From contig MU626327.1 in NCBI GenBank assembly GCA_025603075.1, positions 33,933 through 97,932 of the forward strand: a DNA stretch of 64,000 nt. Reading direction: 5' to 3'. The notes below the pieces were generated by a model. It worked only from the letters and a program-made list of their open reading frames with translations, made no database searches and was not told the DNA's origin. Of this stretch, positions 11,820 through 23,876 are shown in pieces (within the stretch, counting starts at the first letter, position 1; every line of letters begins with the position of its first letter). This stretch comes from Neoconidiobolus thromboides FSU 785. Lineage: Eukaryota; Entomophthoromycota; Entomophthoromycetes; Entomophthorales; Neoconidiobolaceae. Both the position numbers and the translations under genes were made by a program.

Positions 11820-12200
11820 TTCAAAAATAAATTTAAGATTGTGACATTCTTTATTCTTGTTAGATTTATATTTATATGCTGATAAAATTCATGCAGTTCA
11901 AAAATAGCACAAAATACAACTGCAACAACAAATATTCTTTATATTTAAATACAGGATGCCCAAGCCTGGCGGGTGTCTCAAAAAAGATATTTATTTTGGA
12001 ATTAGATGTTATGCTATTTTTAAACCGCATGAGTCTTACCAGAATATTAGTACCTACCTAACATTCTCATTTTCAAAAAATAAATTTATTGTGATTTTCT
12101 AAAAGTAATACTAGACTATTATAGTACCAATGTAAAATTCAATAATAGAAGTATTCAAAAGAAAATGTGATTTAATAAAACGAAGTATTAGTTTAATAGT
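11820..12200. other. Short intergenic spacer
   Basis: Lies between two minus-strand genes. An open frame at 11876-12061 (+) has no support. It should contain the promoter of the AIG2-like gene and the 3' end of the Erg26-like gene. Confidence 0.5.
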
Positions 12201-13315
12201 TTAAGGAACAGGAGCATCTTTGGGCTTAGGAATCCCTTGTCTTTCACGTTCATCCATAAAATAACGTGCAGATTTACGAAGTCCCTCTTCTATAGTATAG
12301 AGTGGCTCATAACCAAGGAGAGTACGAGCTTTAGTAATGTCAAAATAACGATCGTTAGTAGCATTGGAAACTACAAATGGAGTTAATTTCCAAGGGATAG
12401 GTTTGATGGGTTCCAATAAGTTGATAAAGAAGGTGACTAAGTAAGCAATGAAAAAGGAAACGTAATAAGGTAACACTTTGTAAAAGGAATTTTTAGCTCC
12501 AAAGAATGTTAAAAATTTACGTGCATTATTAAAGAATGGCATTGGGGTACCATTGGTAATAAAAAAAGCTTCTCCTGCTATTTTATCATTTTCGTCCAGT
12601 TTATCAGACGCTAATATATGTGCGTATGCTGCATTTTCAATATAAGTAAAGTCAAATAAGTTGGTATTATCTCCGATGCATATCGAAGCTTGTCCTTTGT
12701 CTAATTGACCTAAAAATCCTGGTAAATTTTGACGATCTCCAGGTCCGAATAATCCACTTAATCTTAAACTGCATGTTTTTAAAGTCGGAGAATTAGCTTT
12801 TAATACCATATCTTCGGCAAGGTACTATCATAACTTTATTAGTTTTAAAACAATAGAATAATTGTTTAATTTACCTTTGTATGAGAATAATCTTCAATAT
12901 GGTTTTTAACCGGTGGAAAACTTTCATTCATATTTCTTATTGGTGATCCATCATATACTACAGAGCATGATGACGAAAATACTAACTTTGGAATGTTCAA
13001 ATCTTGGCAAACTTTGATCACATTTTTCATACCTTCAACGTTCACTTTATGTAAAATTGCTTTTGGCGCATTTGCTAAAGGGGATGCGGTTTGGAAGATG
13101 GTAGTTACTCCTTGACAGGCTTCACTCATAGCATCATAGCTACATAAATCCCCTTTAAAAAATTTGATATCATTGGTATATTCAAGTCTTTTTTCTATGT
13201 CAAATAGCCTTATTTCTATTTCAGGCCTCTCTTTTTTTCTTTCAATTAACTGATTGACTATATGTCTTCCCAAAAAGCCTTCACTTCCAATTACCAAGTA
13301 AATTTCTTTTTCCAT
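12201..13315 (-). CDS. ERG26: NAD(P)-dependent sterol-4-carboxylate 3-dehydrogenase-like (3-beta-HSD family)
   Basis: Two exons on the minus strand: 13315-12875 and 12824-12201, with a 50-nt intron. The product is 354 residues, close to yeast Erg26 (349). The Rossmann start is YLVIGSEGFLGRHIVNQL (GxxGxxG at ~10-16). Other family signatures are FKGDLCSYDAMSEAC, the TIFQTASPLA strand, and the active-site YSHTK (YxxxK, ~143-147) reaching across the splice. Also seen: KTCSLRLSGLFGPGDRQNLP and the downstream IGDNTNLFDFTYIENAAYAH. A hydrophobic segment near 280-300 (YYVSFFIAYLVTFFINLLEP) would anchor it to the ER. Expected role: oxidative decarboxylation at C4 in ergosterol synthesis. An upstream in-frame ATG at 13345 is possible. 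I prefer 13315 because it starts right before the Rossmann strand. Other 3-beta-HSD family members cannot be excluded. Confidence 0.82.
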
Positions 13316-13345
13316 TTTATAAACTATTTTTGAATAATTCAACAA

Positions 13346-14050
13346 AGACTAATTCGAAATTAAGCTGTTGTTCAGATTTAGATTTTAGCCAATTAATTTG
13401 AGTGTCTTAAATATTAACTGTTGATTTGTTCTTTTAACATCGTATCATATTTTTAAATATGATTTAAACTTTATGAACTCAACCCTTAAACATTTGATGA
13501 AAAGAAATGAAATAACTAAATAAAAGCTTATTTAATATTTTAAAGCCACCTTTTTATAATTTTTCTTTTGCTTATTAATCTATTACCAAAAAAATATAAC
13601 TATTTTAAACTTAATATACAAAAAATCTCATAATATAAAGATAGGATAGCTTTATAAAGCTTTTGCTTTAATAAAGAAGTAACAAAAGCATCAGAAAATA
13701 ATATATTGATAAATTCATCCAGTACTGATAAAAATTAAAGTTTGTTTTACTCCAAAGTTTGCCACAAATAATAGAATGCTATTATTAAATTGAATCTACT
13801 TTTAGCCATATAAACTTTAATCAAAATCAACTCTTAATTAAGAAATCTGATAAATTAAAGGCCAATAAAAGTAGCAATTTTTGATAAAGTTATATGTTAG
13901 CACTTTTATTGGTTCTTTGGCTCATGGTACTTGGTAAAAAAGCTCATTGAATTTTTAAAACTTTTAGTATTTAATTGGCTATTTAAAACAGGGACCAAAC
14001 ATTTAATAAATAAATTTTAGAATTTTATATCTTTGTTAATTTTGTAAATA
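13346..14050. other. Intergenic, divergent promoter region
   Basis: Spacer between the Erg26-like gene (-) and the coiled-coil gene (+). Very AT-rich; no open frame or repeat that I can support. Confidence 0.5.
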
Positions 14051-16437
14051 ATGGAAACGTGTGAAAGAACTTCACCATATAATCCGCATATTGCGCTACA
14101 CGAAAAGGTACTGAATACATAATATGGTTTAGTAAATATTAATTTTATTTCTAGTCCAAAAAAATGGAAGCTGAGAATATTTATCTTACCCAAAAATTAA
14201 ATTATTGTAAAAGACAGTTGGAAAAAGCTGCCGTATTAATTAAAAGGTTGTCTGCTACCCCAGATCCTGGGCCATGTAAACTGCCCCATGGAATGAGCGA
14301 AATCCAAAAAAAAGAATATGAAACAGCTATGAATGAATCAATTAAATATCGTATGGCCTACCGACAAATTACCAATCGATTTGAAGTTCAAACTAAAGAA
14401 TTAAAGGATATGAGAAGCATGGTAAATCAAATTTTAAAAGGTAAAGTGCCAGTCGAAACTTTACTATTTGAAACCCCAAATGAAAAGCAGCTCAAATCAA
14501 ATGTTGAAGGATACAAAAATGATATTGAGAACTTAAAAAGAGTACATGCATTGGAAGTTGATCATTATAAAAATGAGATCACCCAGCTTAATAATGAAGT
14601 CAAAAAATTTAAGCAGAAAGAAAAGAATGTTGAACCAAAAATTATTGAGCTTGAATATAGAGTTCATTTTTATACTAAGCAATTAAACAAAAATAGTAAA
14701 GACATCATGAAATTGAGTGAAAGAATAAAACTCCTTCTTGATGAATCACATCATAAAGATGTAATTATTAAGAGCTTTGAAAAGAAAGTAAATACCATAT
14801 GTCTTGCTCTTGACGGTCTATACAAGAAAGTGATGATTCTTGAAAAGGCGTTACGGGCTTCAGAAGAGGAAAAAGTAGCATTACCAGCTACTAAATTAGT
14901 TGAAAATGTTGTTAATATGGTCGAAAACGAAATTAGATCTACCGAGGATCCAGAAATTCTGAAGAGCGTATTAGCTACTGCAGCTGATAAAATTACTTTG
15001 TTAACGCAAGAAATTGGTAGGTTGAAAGATGAAGCTGATGGAGTTGAAAAAATGAAAGATTTGGCAATCCAGCTTGGTAAAGAAGGTGATGATTTGAAAA
15101 AAGAAATGGTCGAAAGTAAAGACAAGAGAATTAACGAATTACTTGAGAAAATGGAAAGCCTGGAAATTTTAAATAAGGAGCTAGAGGCTAAAAATAGTGA
15201 ATTGGAGGTTAAACGTATCGAACTCGGATCAAGAAGTAATCAAATAATGGATGTATCTTTAAATATTTCTGGACAAGAGGGTGAAGAATCCATAAAAAGC
15301 GTGAAAAAAAGTGATGGTATTACTGATGAAAAGAGAGACTATATTATTGAAGAAATGAAGCAGCAAATCAAGGGACTTGATGGTGATATTGTGTTATTAA
15401 ACAATAAGTTAACCTTTACTGAAGCAAGGAATAAAGAACTTGAAAACAAGTTAGCGAGTACTGAATTAACAGCAATGAGTTTAAGTGAAAAGCTTCAAGA
15501 AATAACCGCTACCTCAACAAGCAATAATACAGAATATAGTCAAAAGATGGAAGAACTCGAGAAAAAGTTTATTCATGCCTTGGAAGCACTCAAAGACACC
15601 GAAGTTGAGTTTGAAGAACTACAAGAGCATACTGAATCTCTTTCTCAAAAGTTAGAGCTTGTTTCAGAGGAAGCATTTGATTATAAATGTCAAGTTTCGT
15701 GCCGAGAATTAGAACTTAGTGGTATGGAAGATAAAATAGCAGTATTGGAGAAAGAAAATGTTTCACTCAAGGAAGAGATTCAAGGTTTAAAGTCAAAGCT
15801 TGATCAATCAAGCAAAAATGTTCATATGACCCTCCAAACTCAAACTGAATCAGATAGTAAGATTGAGGCCTTACAATTAGAACTTAAACAATCCGATCAA
15901 GAATTATTTTTAAGCAAACAAGCTCAGGAAAAACTAAGAGGCGAACTTAATGAATTAAAACGCGAGGTTTCAATAGTCAATGAAACACTAATAAAAAAAG
16001 TAAAGGAAGAACAAGTCATTGAGGCAAAATTAATACAAGCTCAGAAACAAAATAGGAGTTACTCAGAAAAGATCAAAAGTTTACAAGTATTTAACTCTGA
16101 GTTAGCAGCTGAAAAAGAAGAGTTGTGTAGAAATATAATTGGTAAAAACAATACAAATGTATTAGATGAGAACCATCATCTAAAGGAAAGATGTAGTATA
16201 TGGGAAACTAAGAATAAAGAATTAAGAGAAGAAATAACTAAATTAAATAGTAAAGCTCAAGAAGATAAGAAAAAGATTGAAGAATACCAGTGTTTAGAAG
16301 ATGAAATTGAAGAAACTGTAGTTTTCTTAGAGACAAAGAATACGAAGCTTAAAGCTGATTATGAGGAATTGGTTGAGAAGTATGAAAAATTAGAGGCGGA
16401 AAATCAGCGTTTAAATAGCCAACAGGAAGCTCAGTAA
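14051..16437 (+). CDS. Long coiled-coil protein, function unknown
   Basis: Two exons: 14051-14107 and 14155-16437, with a 47-nt intron, giving 779 residues. The first exon (METCERTSPYNPHIALHEK) precedes an in-frame ATG at 14164, so translation could also start there. From ~residue 120 to the end the protein is almost all Lys/Glu/Leu heptads: a long, mostly continuous coiled coil with a more Ser/Asp-rich break near 365-385. The segment around residues 230-310 (ALDGLYKKVMILEKALRASE...) is less repetitive and may be the conserved part. Such proteins serve as cytoskeletal, Golgi or spindle-pole tethers, but the sequence does not let me choose. No enzyme domain or membrane segment was seen. Confidence 0.75.
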
Positions 16438-16570
16438 TTTTTTTAGTATCTGGAATACCTGAAGTAATAGTTTGTAAATTATTTAACTTATTTAAAATAA
16501 AATTTATTATTATTGCATTTTTATTTTTATTTATTTGATAGTTTAGTAGTAAGTTGTTTTATGACTTAAA

Positions 16571-16650
16571 TATGAGGATTTTTTTTAAGAATTTTGTCAA
16601 CTTTTAAAATAATGCTTAAAAAATCGAAAAGTGATGAAACCAAAAGTATA
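16571..16650 (+). mobile_element. 103-bp MITE, copy 2 (degenerate, shortened)
   Basis: It has TATGAGGATTTTTTTTAAGA at the left, the TTTGTCAACTTTTAAAATAA centre, and AAAAGTGATGAAACCAAAA at the right. The inner TTTCCACTC block is lost and the right terminus is eroded. The next copy starts only 5 bp further on. Confidence 0.65.
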
Positions 16651-16655
16651 TACCA

Positions 16656-16756
16656 TATGGAGATGTATTTTTTGTTTAAGAATTTTAATACAATCTTTCC
16701 ACTTAAATAGTGCTTAAAAAATGGAAAAATAATGAAACTAGAAAAACACCCCCATA
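16656..16756 (+). mobile_element. 103-bp MITE, copy 3
   Basis: Near-complete, from TATGGAGATGTATTTTTTG to ACACCCCCATA. It contains TTTAAGAATTTTAATACAAT, the AGTGCT centre and AATGATGAAAC-type block. TA at each end. Confidence 0.85.
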
Positions 16757-17549
16757 TATTTTATTTTAACTAAATAAAAAGTCAAAAATTTTTACAATAG
16801 AATATCTTTAAGAAAAATAATTACTTTTTTCATTAATAAGATCATACTATACTAAAATTTTGATACATTGTTTAAATATGGATGTGTAGTACATAAAACA
16901 TAAATATGATAACGTTATTTTTAAATGTATTATTTGACACATTAATTATAAACTCTAAGAAGAAAGCATACAAACTAATAAAGATTTGATGATAAAACAG
17001 TAACATAATAAAGACAATTTTATTTAAACTAAAAAATAAAAAAGCAACTTGATTATTTTAATATCCAATACTAATTTGGTAATTTATCAATATTGTTATT
17101 ATAGTCGCTTTTATTACAATGAACTTAAATGTAATTATGGAATTATAGCTAAGTCTATGCTAAGAATTATTTATAATATAATATAGGTCCAAATAAAGGT
17201 GACTTTTATCTGTTATAAATGACAATATAGAGAAACCTTAATAGTGAAAATTTAAAACCTAGTTTATAACCTGATGGTTTTATATTTTGTTACAAGTATA
17301 CATGTAACTGTTGAAAGCTTTGGCATCATTAGCTCAAAAAACAATTAAACGATCTTGTATACAAAGTTAACATCCAAAAGTAATAAACAAGTATCGTAGT
17401 CCTTGTATTGAAAATATGTATAAAATCATAAATACTTTAAGTTTAAAATTTAATCGTAAAACCCTTCTAGAAGGTAAAAGTAAATAGCTTACTTTGTAAA
17501 TTAGCTGTGATGAAAATTTGTTAACTATATGAATAACATTGTAATGAGA

Positions 17550-19256
17550 TTATAAAGAAAGACAATAAGGATCTGGAAGTGGGGAATGAGTTAAATAGGA
17601 TTTGATTTTTTCAAAAGCAAATTTGGAGTCTCTAAAACCATACATTGAGTTTATTGATAATTTTAAGAATCTTATAAGATTTGATAAACTTTTATAAATA
17701 ACATTATTATCTTCTTTAGTTAAGAAATCATTTGCTAATAAATTAATTGAAAAGTAGACTAAAGGAATAAAATCCTCGGAATCTAATCCTATTTGGTAAT
17801 AAATATCCTTCTTTAAGTGTTTTTGTTGAATTACCAAGTCAAGTAGCTTCCATATATTTACAGCGTTGTCATACATTTTGTAGCAGTAACCTCTGGAAGG
17901 CAATTTATGGAATTGAGGCGACAAAATTATTATAGGGTCTAATAATAACAACTTGCATGTATTTAAAATGCTATAAGCACAGCTGTTAAAAAAGTGATTA
18001 GAGAATATCCTTATCCCATATTTTTTAAACTCATAAGCTTGAAATCGAGTAGCTAATTCATATATTTTATATTCTTTTGGAGTCGATTGAACTGTTTTAT
18101 CTATTTCATTTATTAGGTCATTTCTGTAACTATTTTCCTCATAAAAAATGGTTGAATTTACAATCTCACTTTTTGTAATGTTCTTTATTATTTTATCTTT
18201 ATAATAGCCTAAAAACCTACACGTTTCCATTTCTATCCAAACTATATGTGCATAGTAGGAAGATTGGGAATTGTATCCTATAGTTGAATCCAATAGCTTG
18301 CTATTTAAAAATAAAGTAATATCCTCTACAATTACAATATCCTCAGCTGAATTCCTTGCCACTGTTGGAGCACAAAGCACCTTTTTGTTTACATGCATAA
18401 ACTGTTGATTCTGGTCTAATTTTAATTCATTTGGCTGGCACCATTTAATAAAAACATAAAACAAATCAATAATTTCCCATAACTTTTCTTTCCATTTCCC
18501 ATCAACTTTATTATTTTGCTTTTCAATTCCATTTTTCATTTGAATTGCACAATCAATATATATTGAAGCTGTTGCCCTTTGATTGCTATAAAAATATTCT
18601 GCAATAAGCAATGTAATTGCTGTGAGGTTTTCTAGGCAAGGCTGATCTATACCATCACTCAATAGTTGATCAAAATTATTTAGTTGATAGTTTAATAACA
18701 AACTAAGCTCATTATCTGAAAATCTTATGATCTTATTAAATGTTTGAAACAGCATTAGCTTCAATAATGACTTATTACTACTTTTTAATATATCCACTAG
18801 GCATTCTTTATCTATCCAATAGCCCTCAGGATCAATTCTAGTGTAATATACATCTATAAAGCAATTAAACAACTGACTCGGGTTTATTCCGTTTGCCAAC
18901 ATTGATGACACTTTTAAGTCGCTTGCCGGATTATAATTGATAAGTGAAAACAAACTGGATGGAAGATCATGACATTTTGTTAGATTGTTGAAGATCAATA
19001 CTCCACGCTCAACTTCTTCCCAAAAGTCATGATTTTCTTTTTTAGCAATTAACCTTCCCCCTTTCCTTCTTCTCATTATATGCTTTAACTCTAGTACTTT
19101 CTTTTGCTTTTGAAATAAATATATCATCCATTTCAAGTAGTTTGTTAGTAAGCGCTGTTTAATTTTATCAGACTGGTTGTTGATTTTGTATAATGTACAT
19201 ATAAGCTCGTTTTGCAGTAAATTTATTTGCTTATTCGCGTTATCTTTATAAGACAT
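17550..19256 (-). CDS. Protein resembling the fungal-specific transcription factor middle domain; no zinc cluster
   Basis: A single-exon open frame of 568 residues. The N-terminal ~70 residues are basic and helical, with an RRRKGGR patch that could serve nuclear import. The rest is helical and Leu/Ile/Tyr-rich, with LFNCFIDVYYTRIDPEGYWI followed by KSLLKLMLFQTFNKIIRFSD. This is the layout of the regulatory (MHR) domain of fungal Zn2Cys6 factors (shared-helix order and a YxxxDPxGY-type motif), but no CX2CX6C zinc cluster is present or found just upstream. Later landmarks are YYAHIVWIEMETCRFLGYYK, TPKEYKIYELATRFQAYEFK and NTCKLLLLDPIIILSPQFHK. A decayed paralogue lies at 49425-50975 and preserves all of these. 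A regulatory role is inference only. Confidence 0.6.
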   Translation of the reverse strand: MSYKDNANKQINLLQNELICTLYKINNQSDKIKQRLLTNYLKWMIYLFQKQKKVLELKHIMRRRKGGRLIAKKENHDFWEEVERGVLIFNNLTKCHDLPSSLFSLINYNPASDLKVSSMLANGINPSQLFNCFIDVYYTRIDPEGYWIDKECLVDILKSSNKSLLKLMLFQTFNKIIRFSDNELSLLLNYQLNNFDQLLSDGIDQPCLENLTAITLLIAEYFYSNQRATASIYIDCAIQMKNGIEKQNNKVDGKWKEKLWEIIDLFYVFIKWCQPNELKLDQNQQFMHVNKKVLCAPTVARNSAEDIVIVEDITLFLNSKLLDSTIGYNSQSSYYAHIVWIEMETCRFLGYYKDKIIKNITKSEIVNSTIFYEENSYRNDLINEIDKTVQSTPKEYKIYELATRFQAYEFKKYGIRIFSNHFFNSCAYSILNTCKLLLLDPIIILSPQFHKLPSRGYCYKMYDNAVNIWKLLDLVIQQKHLKKDIYYQIGLDSEDFIPLVYFSINLLANDFLTKEDNNVIYKSLSNLIRFLKLSINSMYGFRDSKFAFEKIKSYLTHSPLPDPYCLSL

Positions 19257-20123
19257 ATTTACTATTATGTTTCAGTATAGGAAATAAAAGTTAATTGTAC
19301 ATTTCTAATTTATAAATAGGAGTAAAGGTTGGTCAAAGAAATTAGAAAGTTTATGATTCAAAACCAATTAATTCGAAATTTCGGGTCCAAATTAAAAGTA
19401 TCCCACCAAAGTTTGTACAAATTTATCTTGATTTACTAGCTTAATAAAACCCAATCTAAGTAACCTTTATATAACTTTATATCAAGTGACACAGATGAAT
19501 ACAACCAAGCTTTGGAGTACATGATACTATCTAATAGATTAAATCAGTGTCTTAAAAGTAAGAGGTTTTGCTATTAACAGTTATTACCACTTAAAACATT
19601 TAAAATAAAGCAGTTATATTATAAGCATGTTTAAAGTATTTTCTTGAATTATTAAATTTTATTTAGCATACAGGGATGGATCTTTTTGTTTGGGAGTTTT
19701 ACTAACAACCTTCCTACTTAAATAGCGCTTAAAAAATGGGAAAAATGATGAAATCAGTAAAACACCCCTATATTATTCAACTATGGTTTTTTGAACAATA
19801 GGTATAAAAAACTATATACCGAACTTTAAACATTATTTTTATCTAACGCTTTAATATCAAGACATAATCCAATTTAAAAGTATCTTATAAGTAATTCAAT
19901 ATATAAACTTAATTACCATCTCATTTATATTCTGCTATTTCTCAACCATGACTTATTATATATATACAAATTTATATTTGAAAGACAAGTGAAGTTTTAT
20001 TTCCTGAGCTGTACAATAAGCACTCTATTTTTTAAATACTCTTTACTCAAAAACAACGGAAGTGATTAAATGTATAAAATATGAAACTCCAATTCAATAA
20101 AAATGTTTAATCTAAAACTGATA
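19257..20123. other. Intergenic region with one MITE
   Basis: Spacer between two minus-strand genes, with a MITE at 19669-19770. No supported open frame. Confidence 0.5.
19669..19770 (+). mobile_element. 103-bp MITE, copy 4
   Basis: It runs from TACAGGGATG to ACACCCCTA, with TTTTACTAACAACCTTCCTA, an intact AGCGCT centre and AATGATGAAATC. The left terminus is diverged. Confidence 0.8.
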
Positions 20124-21310
20124 TTAAGCTCTTTTATTCTTACCATCTCTTGAAGAATATTTGCCATAGTTTTTTTCTGGATCAAACACCTCCCAACGAG
20201 AAGCTGGAAATATATGTTTGTTTTTTTCATACCATGACTTTTCCATAACTTTACCGGCATGAGTCTAACAAAATAGTTAATATTAAATGAATCCAAATAT
20301 TTTGTCCTTACTTCTTGGGTCTCAATACTTGCATCAAACACTAATCTTACATCTTCCTGCACATCAAAGTTAAATAATGGCCCACATTTACCTCGAGCTT
20401 TATTTATAATAAAATCATAGAACGTATAATGCTAAAAATCGTTAATCTTAAGACATACAATAGTAATTGATTTACATGTGGAATAATAATATCTTCTTTA
20501 ACAAACAGCATATTATCGGTATGAACTCCTCTTAACTCATGTACCTGTAATCGACATTTTTCTAAAAACTTCGCTATGCTGTCTCCTTTTTTGCACTTTA
20601 TAAAAAATGAATAACTAACATATAAATAAATCATCATGACAAACCTCAACTTGATAACGGTGTCCAGAACCATCCCAATAAGAATATGTTACAGTTATCA
20701 TTTCCTCTTTCAGTTCTTCTTGCCTTTGCAACCATTCGGTTTTAAACTGTTCTTTTAACCTTATTTCTTCTTCTTCTCTTTCTTTATCAGGTAAAAATGA
20801 AGTATCAACTGTTGGATCCTTGCCAAATTTTTTAACTTTTCCTGTTTCCTCTAATATAATTTTAATTTTTGTAACTATTATTAAATATTAATCATTTACC
20901 TTGGCTATCTCCTCCTTCCTCTTCGTCCTCAAATGAAAAAGACAAAGTATTACCAACGCTCTTTTTCTTCTTCTTATTTTTACTTTAAGTTACATTAGTC
21001 CATTTCCTTTTATTTTTTTGAATTAGGATTACCTTGATTTTTTACTTATTAATCCTGACTTAGAATTCCTTTCCAGTTCATTTTTAATCCTTTTGAAATC
21101 TTCTAGTTTATATAATCCTACTGTGCTTCTTTTTAAATGATTTTCTATCGTTTCTACTTCTGTAACAAACTTATCAGCTCCTATCTTAACTTTATTATCC
21201 AATTCAATCTGTCTCTTTTGACTCTCAAATTCACTCAACATATCCGCTCTTTTCTTCTCCATTATCGCTTGACGATTACTTTCTGCTAGTCCGTTTAAAT
21301 GATCCGACAT
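20124..21310 (-). CDS. XAP5: XAP5/FAM50 family nuclear protein
   Basis: Six exons on the minus strand: 21310-21033, 20982-20900, 20850-20645, 20595-20476, 20431-20312, 20264-20124. They join in frame to 315 residues, close to the family's ~340. The N-terminus has the helical [20 protein letters not shown] and the [15 protein letters not shown] motif. The C-terminal XAP5 domain reads [73 protein letters not shown] and [20 protein letters not shown]. These are diagnostic. The family is nuclear and linked to splicing and to chromatin (repression of repeats in fission yeast). Introns are 44-50 nt. The first intron ends in AAAG and the third begins GTTTGT, both unusual, but the frame and protein match support them. 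Confidence 0.92.
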
Positions 21311-22312
21311 TTATTACTATTATTTTATTTATGAGTTAAAAATGTGTTTTAAGTTTGGATAACAGTGAGTTACAAAAATTGTATTAATTCATTCAAAAAT
21401 ACTTGCCCATTCAGCTCAATTCAAAAATTGGGTTTTTATAAAGATTATCGCCCAAATTTTTATTTAGTCACTGTTTTAAAACAGTTGGCAGTACGAAACC
21501 GAAATTTTTATTTTTAGCTGTTCGAATTCTTATAAGTAGTTTGGGGCAACTTCTACAGTTGAGTTATTTGTTTAAACTGTTTTTTAATATCTAATCCTTA
21601 TATTTTGGCAGAGTTTATTCATAGCTTTACTCCTAAATGTATGGCTAAAAATTTCGAAAAAGAATTGGAACAATGTATCACAAAGAAGCATAAAAAAGAT
21701 CAATAAAATCAATAAAATCAATAAAATCAATAAGATCAAAGCTGAGAATAAATTAGGAGGAATTGTGATTTTAATTCTGTCAATACTTTTTTAAGAATTT
21801 TGATTGAAAAATTCTCCATGAAATGCAAGAGCAAGAGTTGTTCCCTTGACAAATAAAACCTTGAGTTTTTAGATGAGTAGAAGCCTATTTTTCAACGACT
21901 TTAAATTTGGGCTTTTTTAACTTTTAACGTTGAGTTTTTAATTTTAAAGCCAAAAATTTAAAATTTAATGAAATTTTAACCCTTTATTAACTCTATGATT
22001 ATCCCGAAGATTATTTATGCTTACCTCTCCCCTCTATTCCGCTCCTTATTCTTCTATTCCTTCATTTTATTAATTTAATAAATTGGTTATGGAAAATAAA
22101 CATCCGAATTAATTCTATTCATAATAGTATAATTAAACTTTAATATATCTATATTTAAAATATAAAATAATATGGCTATTTGTTAATTAAATACCATTAT
22201 TATAATAAAAATAGTACTTAAAAAATAATTTATTAAACTGCAAAAACTTAAAGTTACCAATTTACTTAGATTAAGGGAGAAGAAGTAAATAGTAAATTAA
22301 ATAATCGACAAC
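21311..22312. other. Intergenic spacer
   Basis: Spacer between two minus-strand genes. It contains the short tandem repeat at 21699-21738. Fragments near 21640-21700 look weakly coding (Lys/Glu-rich) but give no frame I can support. Confidence 0.5.
21699..21738. repeat. 9-bp tandem repeat (ATCAATAAA)x4
   Basis: Four near-exact copies of ATCAATAAA followed by a degenerate one, upstream of the XAP5 gene start. Confidence 0.8.
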
Positions 22313-23876
22313 TCAGTTATAATACCCATAATAACAGTCATCTTCACTTTCCTCCATAGAATGCCATTGGTGTTCTCTGTAAGCTAACACACGTTTTCTT
22401 TCTTCAAATGATTGATAATCTGTACCAATAAATGGCTCTGAAATCATACTGTCCTTATTATCATAACAATGTATAAAAGGATGTTTCAGTAGTTCAGTAG
22501 CACTAGATCTATCTTTGGGATCCGTGTGCAACATGTGCATTAGAAAATCAGCTGCCATATAAACTACTGATGGGGTATCACTAGAATTATGACTACTTGT
22601 TAGGGATCCGGTGGAGTGGTTATGATGTGAAAAGATAGAGTGACTAGGAGAATGGAAATGGGCCAAAAAGCTTTTTAGATGGGAAATAACACTTTCCGTA
22701 GTACTACTTCTAACCATATTACCACCCAAGTATTGTAGATCACAACCAGCGATATAGTGCTCTAACATAGTACCAATTATGATTCCCGCACTATAAATAT
22801 CGATTTTGGGGGTGCATAACGAATCCGTTTCAAAAACTTCAGGAGCGATGAAACCTAGATAAATGATTAGATTTCTAAATATCGAACAACCAGTAATCTT
22901 ACCTGGCGTGCCACATGATGGACAAAGAATTTTGCCATCACTAAATGTTGACAAACCAAAATCTATTAGAACTAAGTCACCATTTTCATCCGACATAAGA
23001 TTACTAGGTGTAATATCCATATGAACAATTTGAGCTTTGTGGATGCCTTCAAGTGCCTAAAAATTAGTTAGTAAAAATAAATGATATCTTTAATCAACTA
23101 CTCACTTCTAATAATTGTTTTGAATATTTTGCAACGGTTACTAAATCTATTTTCTCAAGCTTTAAAGGCTTAAGTACAGGTAATACTAAAACTTGGTGAC
23201 CTTGATTGTCAGTAAAGGTATCTAACAATTGCACCACATGAGGTAAACCATGAACTGAGTTTAAGAACAAAAGTTCACGTTCAGCGTCTTTAATATTATA
23301 CACTGTCTTAAAGGCAAGAGGTGAAAAATCACTTGCGCTAACTCCAAACTCGACTTTGGACATAGTTGTCTAAATAAAGATAGTTAATAAATATATATTT
23401 GATAAGGTCATAATAATCCTACCTCACGCATTGGAATAGTTTCATTAATAATGTAATCTTTTTTATGAGCTGATATTCGACGCTCGCAAGGAGCTAAATA
23501 GGCGTCAGATGTAATATACTCATTTTTTGTTTCATCTGATGGAGTAGGGATGCCTGCAGATGAAGAAGAGATATCTTCTAAATAAACTGGTTAGCATATG
23601 TGCTATTTTTTATTCAATTAATCCAAAACCCCAAAATAAAGTATTAACTTAAATTGAGTCTGGTTTAAGTAAAAGAGGTAAATTACCATCTGAATCCTCC
23701 TTGGCTGATAAGGGGGCAATCACAGATGGTATCCTTTTACGAGGACAATCCTTACTTAAATTACATTTGTCATCAGAACGAGATATCATAATTGGAGAAC
23801 ATATTGTTTTTGAACGAAATTCTTTTTTAAATAAAGAGTTCATCATACTGTAGTTTGATTTAGAGATAAGATTCAT
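22313..23876 (-). CDS. Divergent serine/threonine protein kinase, Cdc7-like by motif
   Basis: Five exons on the minus strand: 23876-23687, 23577-23423, 23369-23106, 23056-22903, 22854-22313. They join in frame to 434 residues. Seen: SDFSPLAFKTVYN with the ATP lysine, IVHMDITPSNLM as the catalytic loop (HMD in place of HRD, Asp and Asn kept), LIDFGLSTF (DFG kept), then CGTPGFIAPEVFETD and KIDIYSAGIIIGTML. The C-lobe ends FLMHMLHTDPKDRSSATELL plus KHPF. The glycine loop is badly degraded (SKVEFGVSAS). GTPGFxAPEV with a short insert after DFG suggests the Cdc7 group of replication-initiation kinases, but Cdc7 inserts are not obvious and I rate this as tentative. The first intron (109 nt) is longer than the others (48-53 nt). 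Its donor is chosen because the downstream frame is otherwise closed by a stop. Confidence 0.75.

Larger units (their letters stand above)
16438..17549. other. Intergenic region with two MITEs
   Basis: Spacer between convergent genes. It holds MITE copies at 16571-16650 (degenerate) and 16656-16756. The rest is AT-rich sequence without supported genes. Confidence 0.55.
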
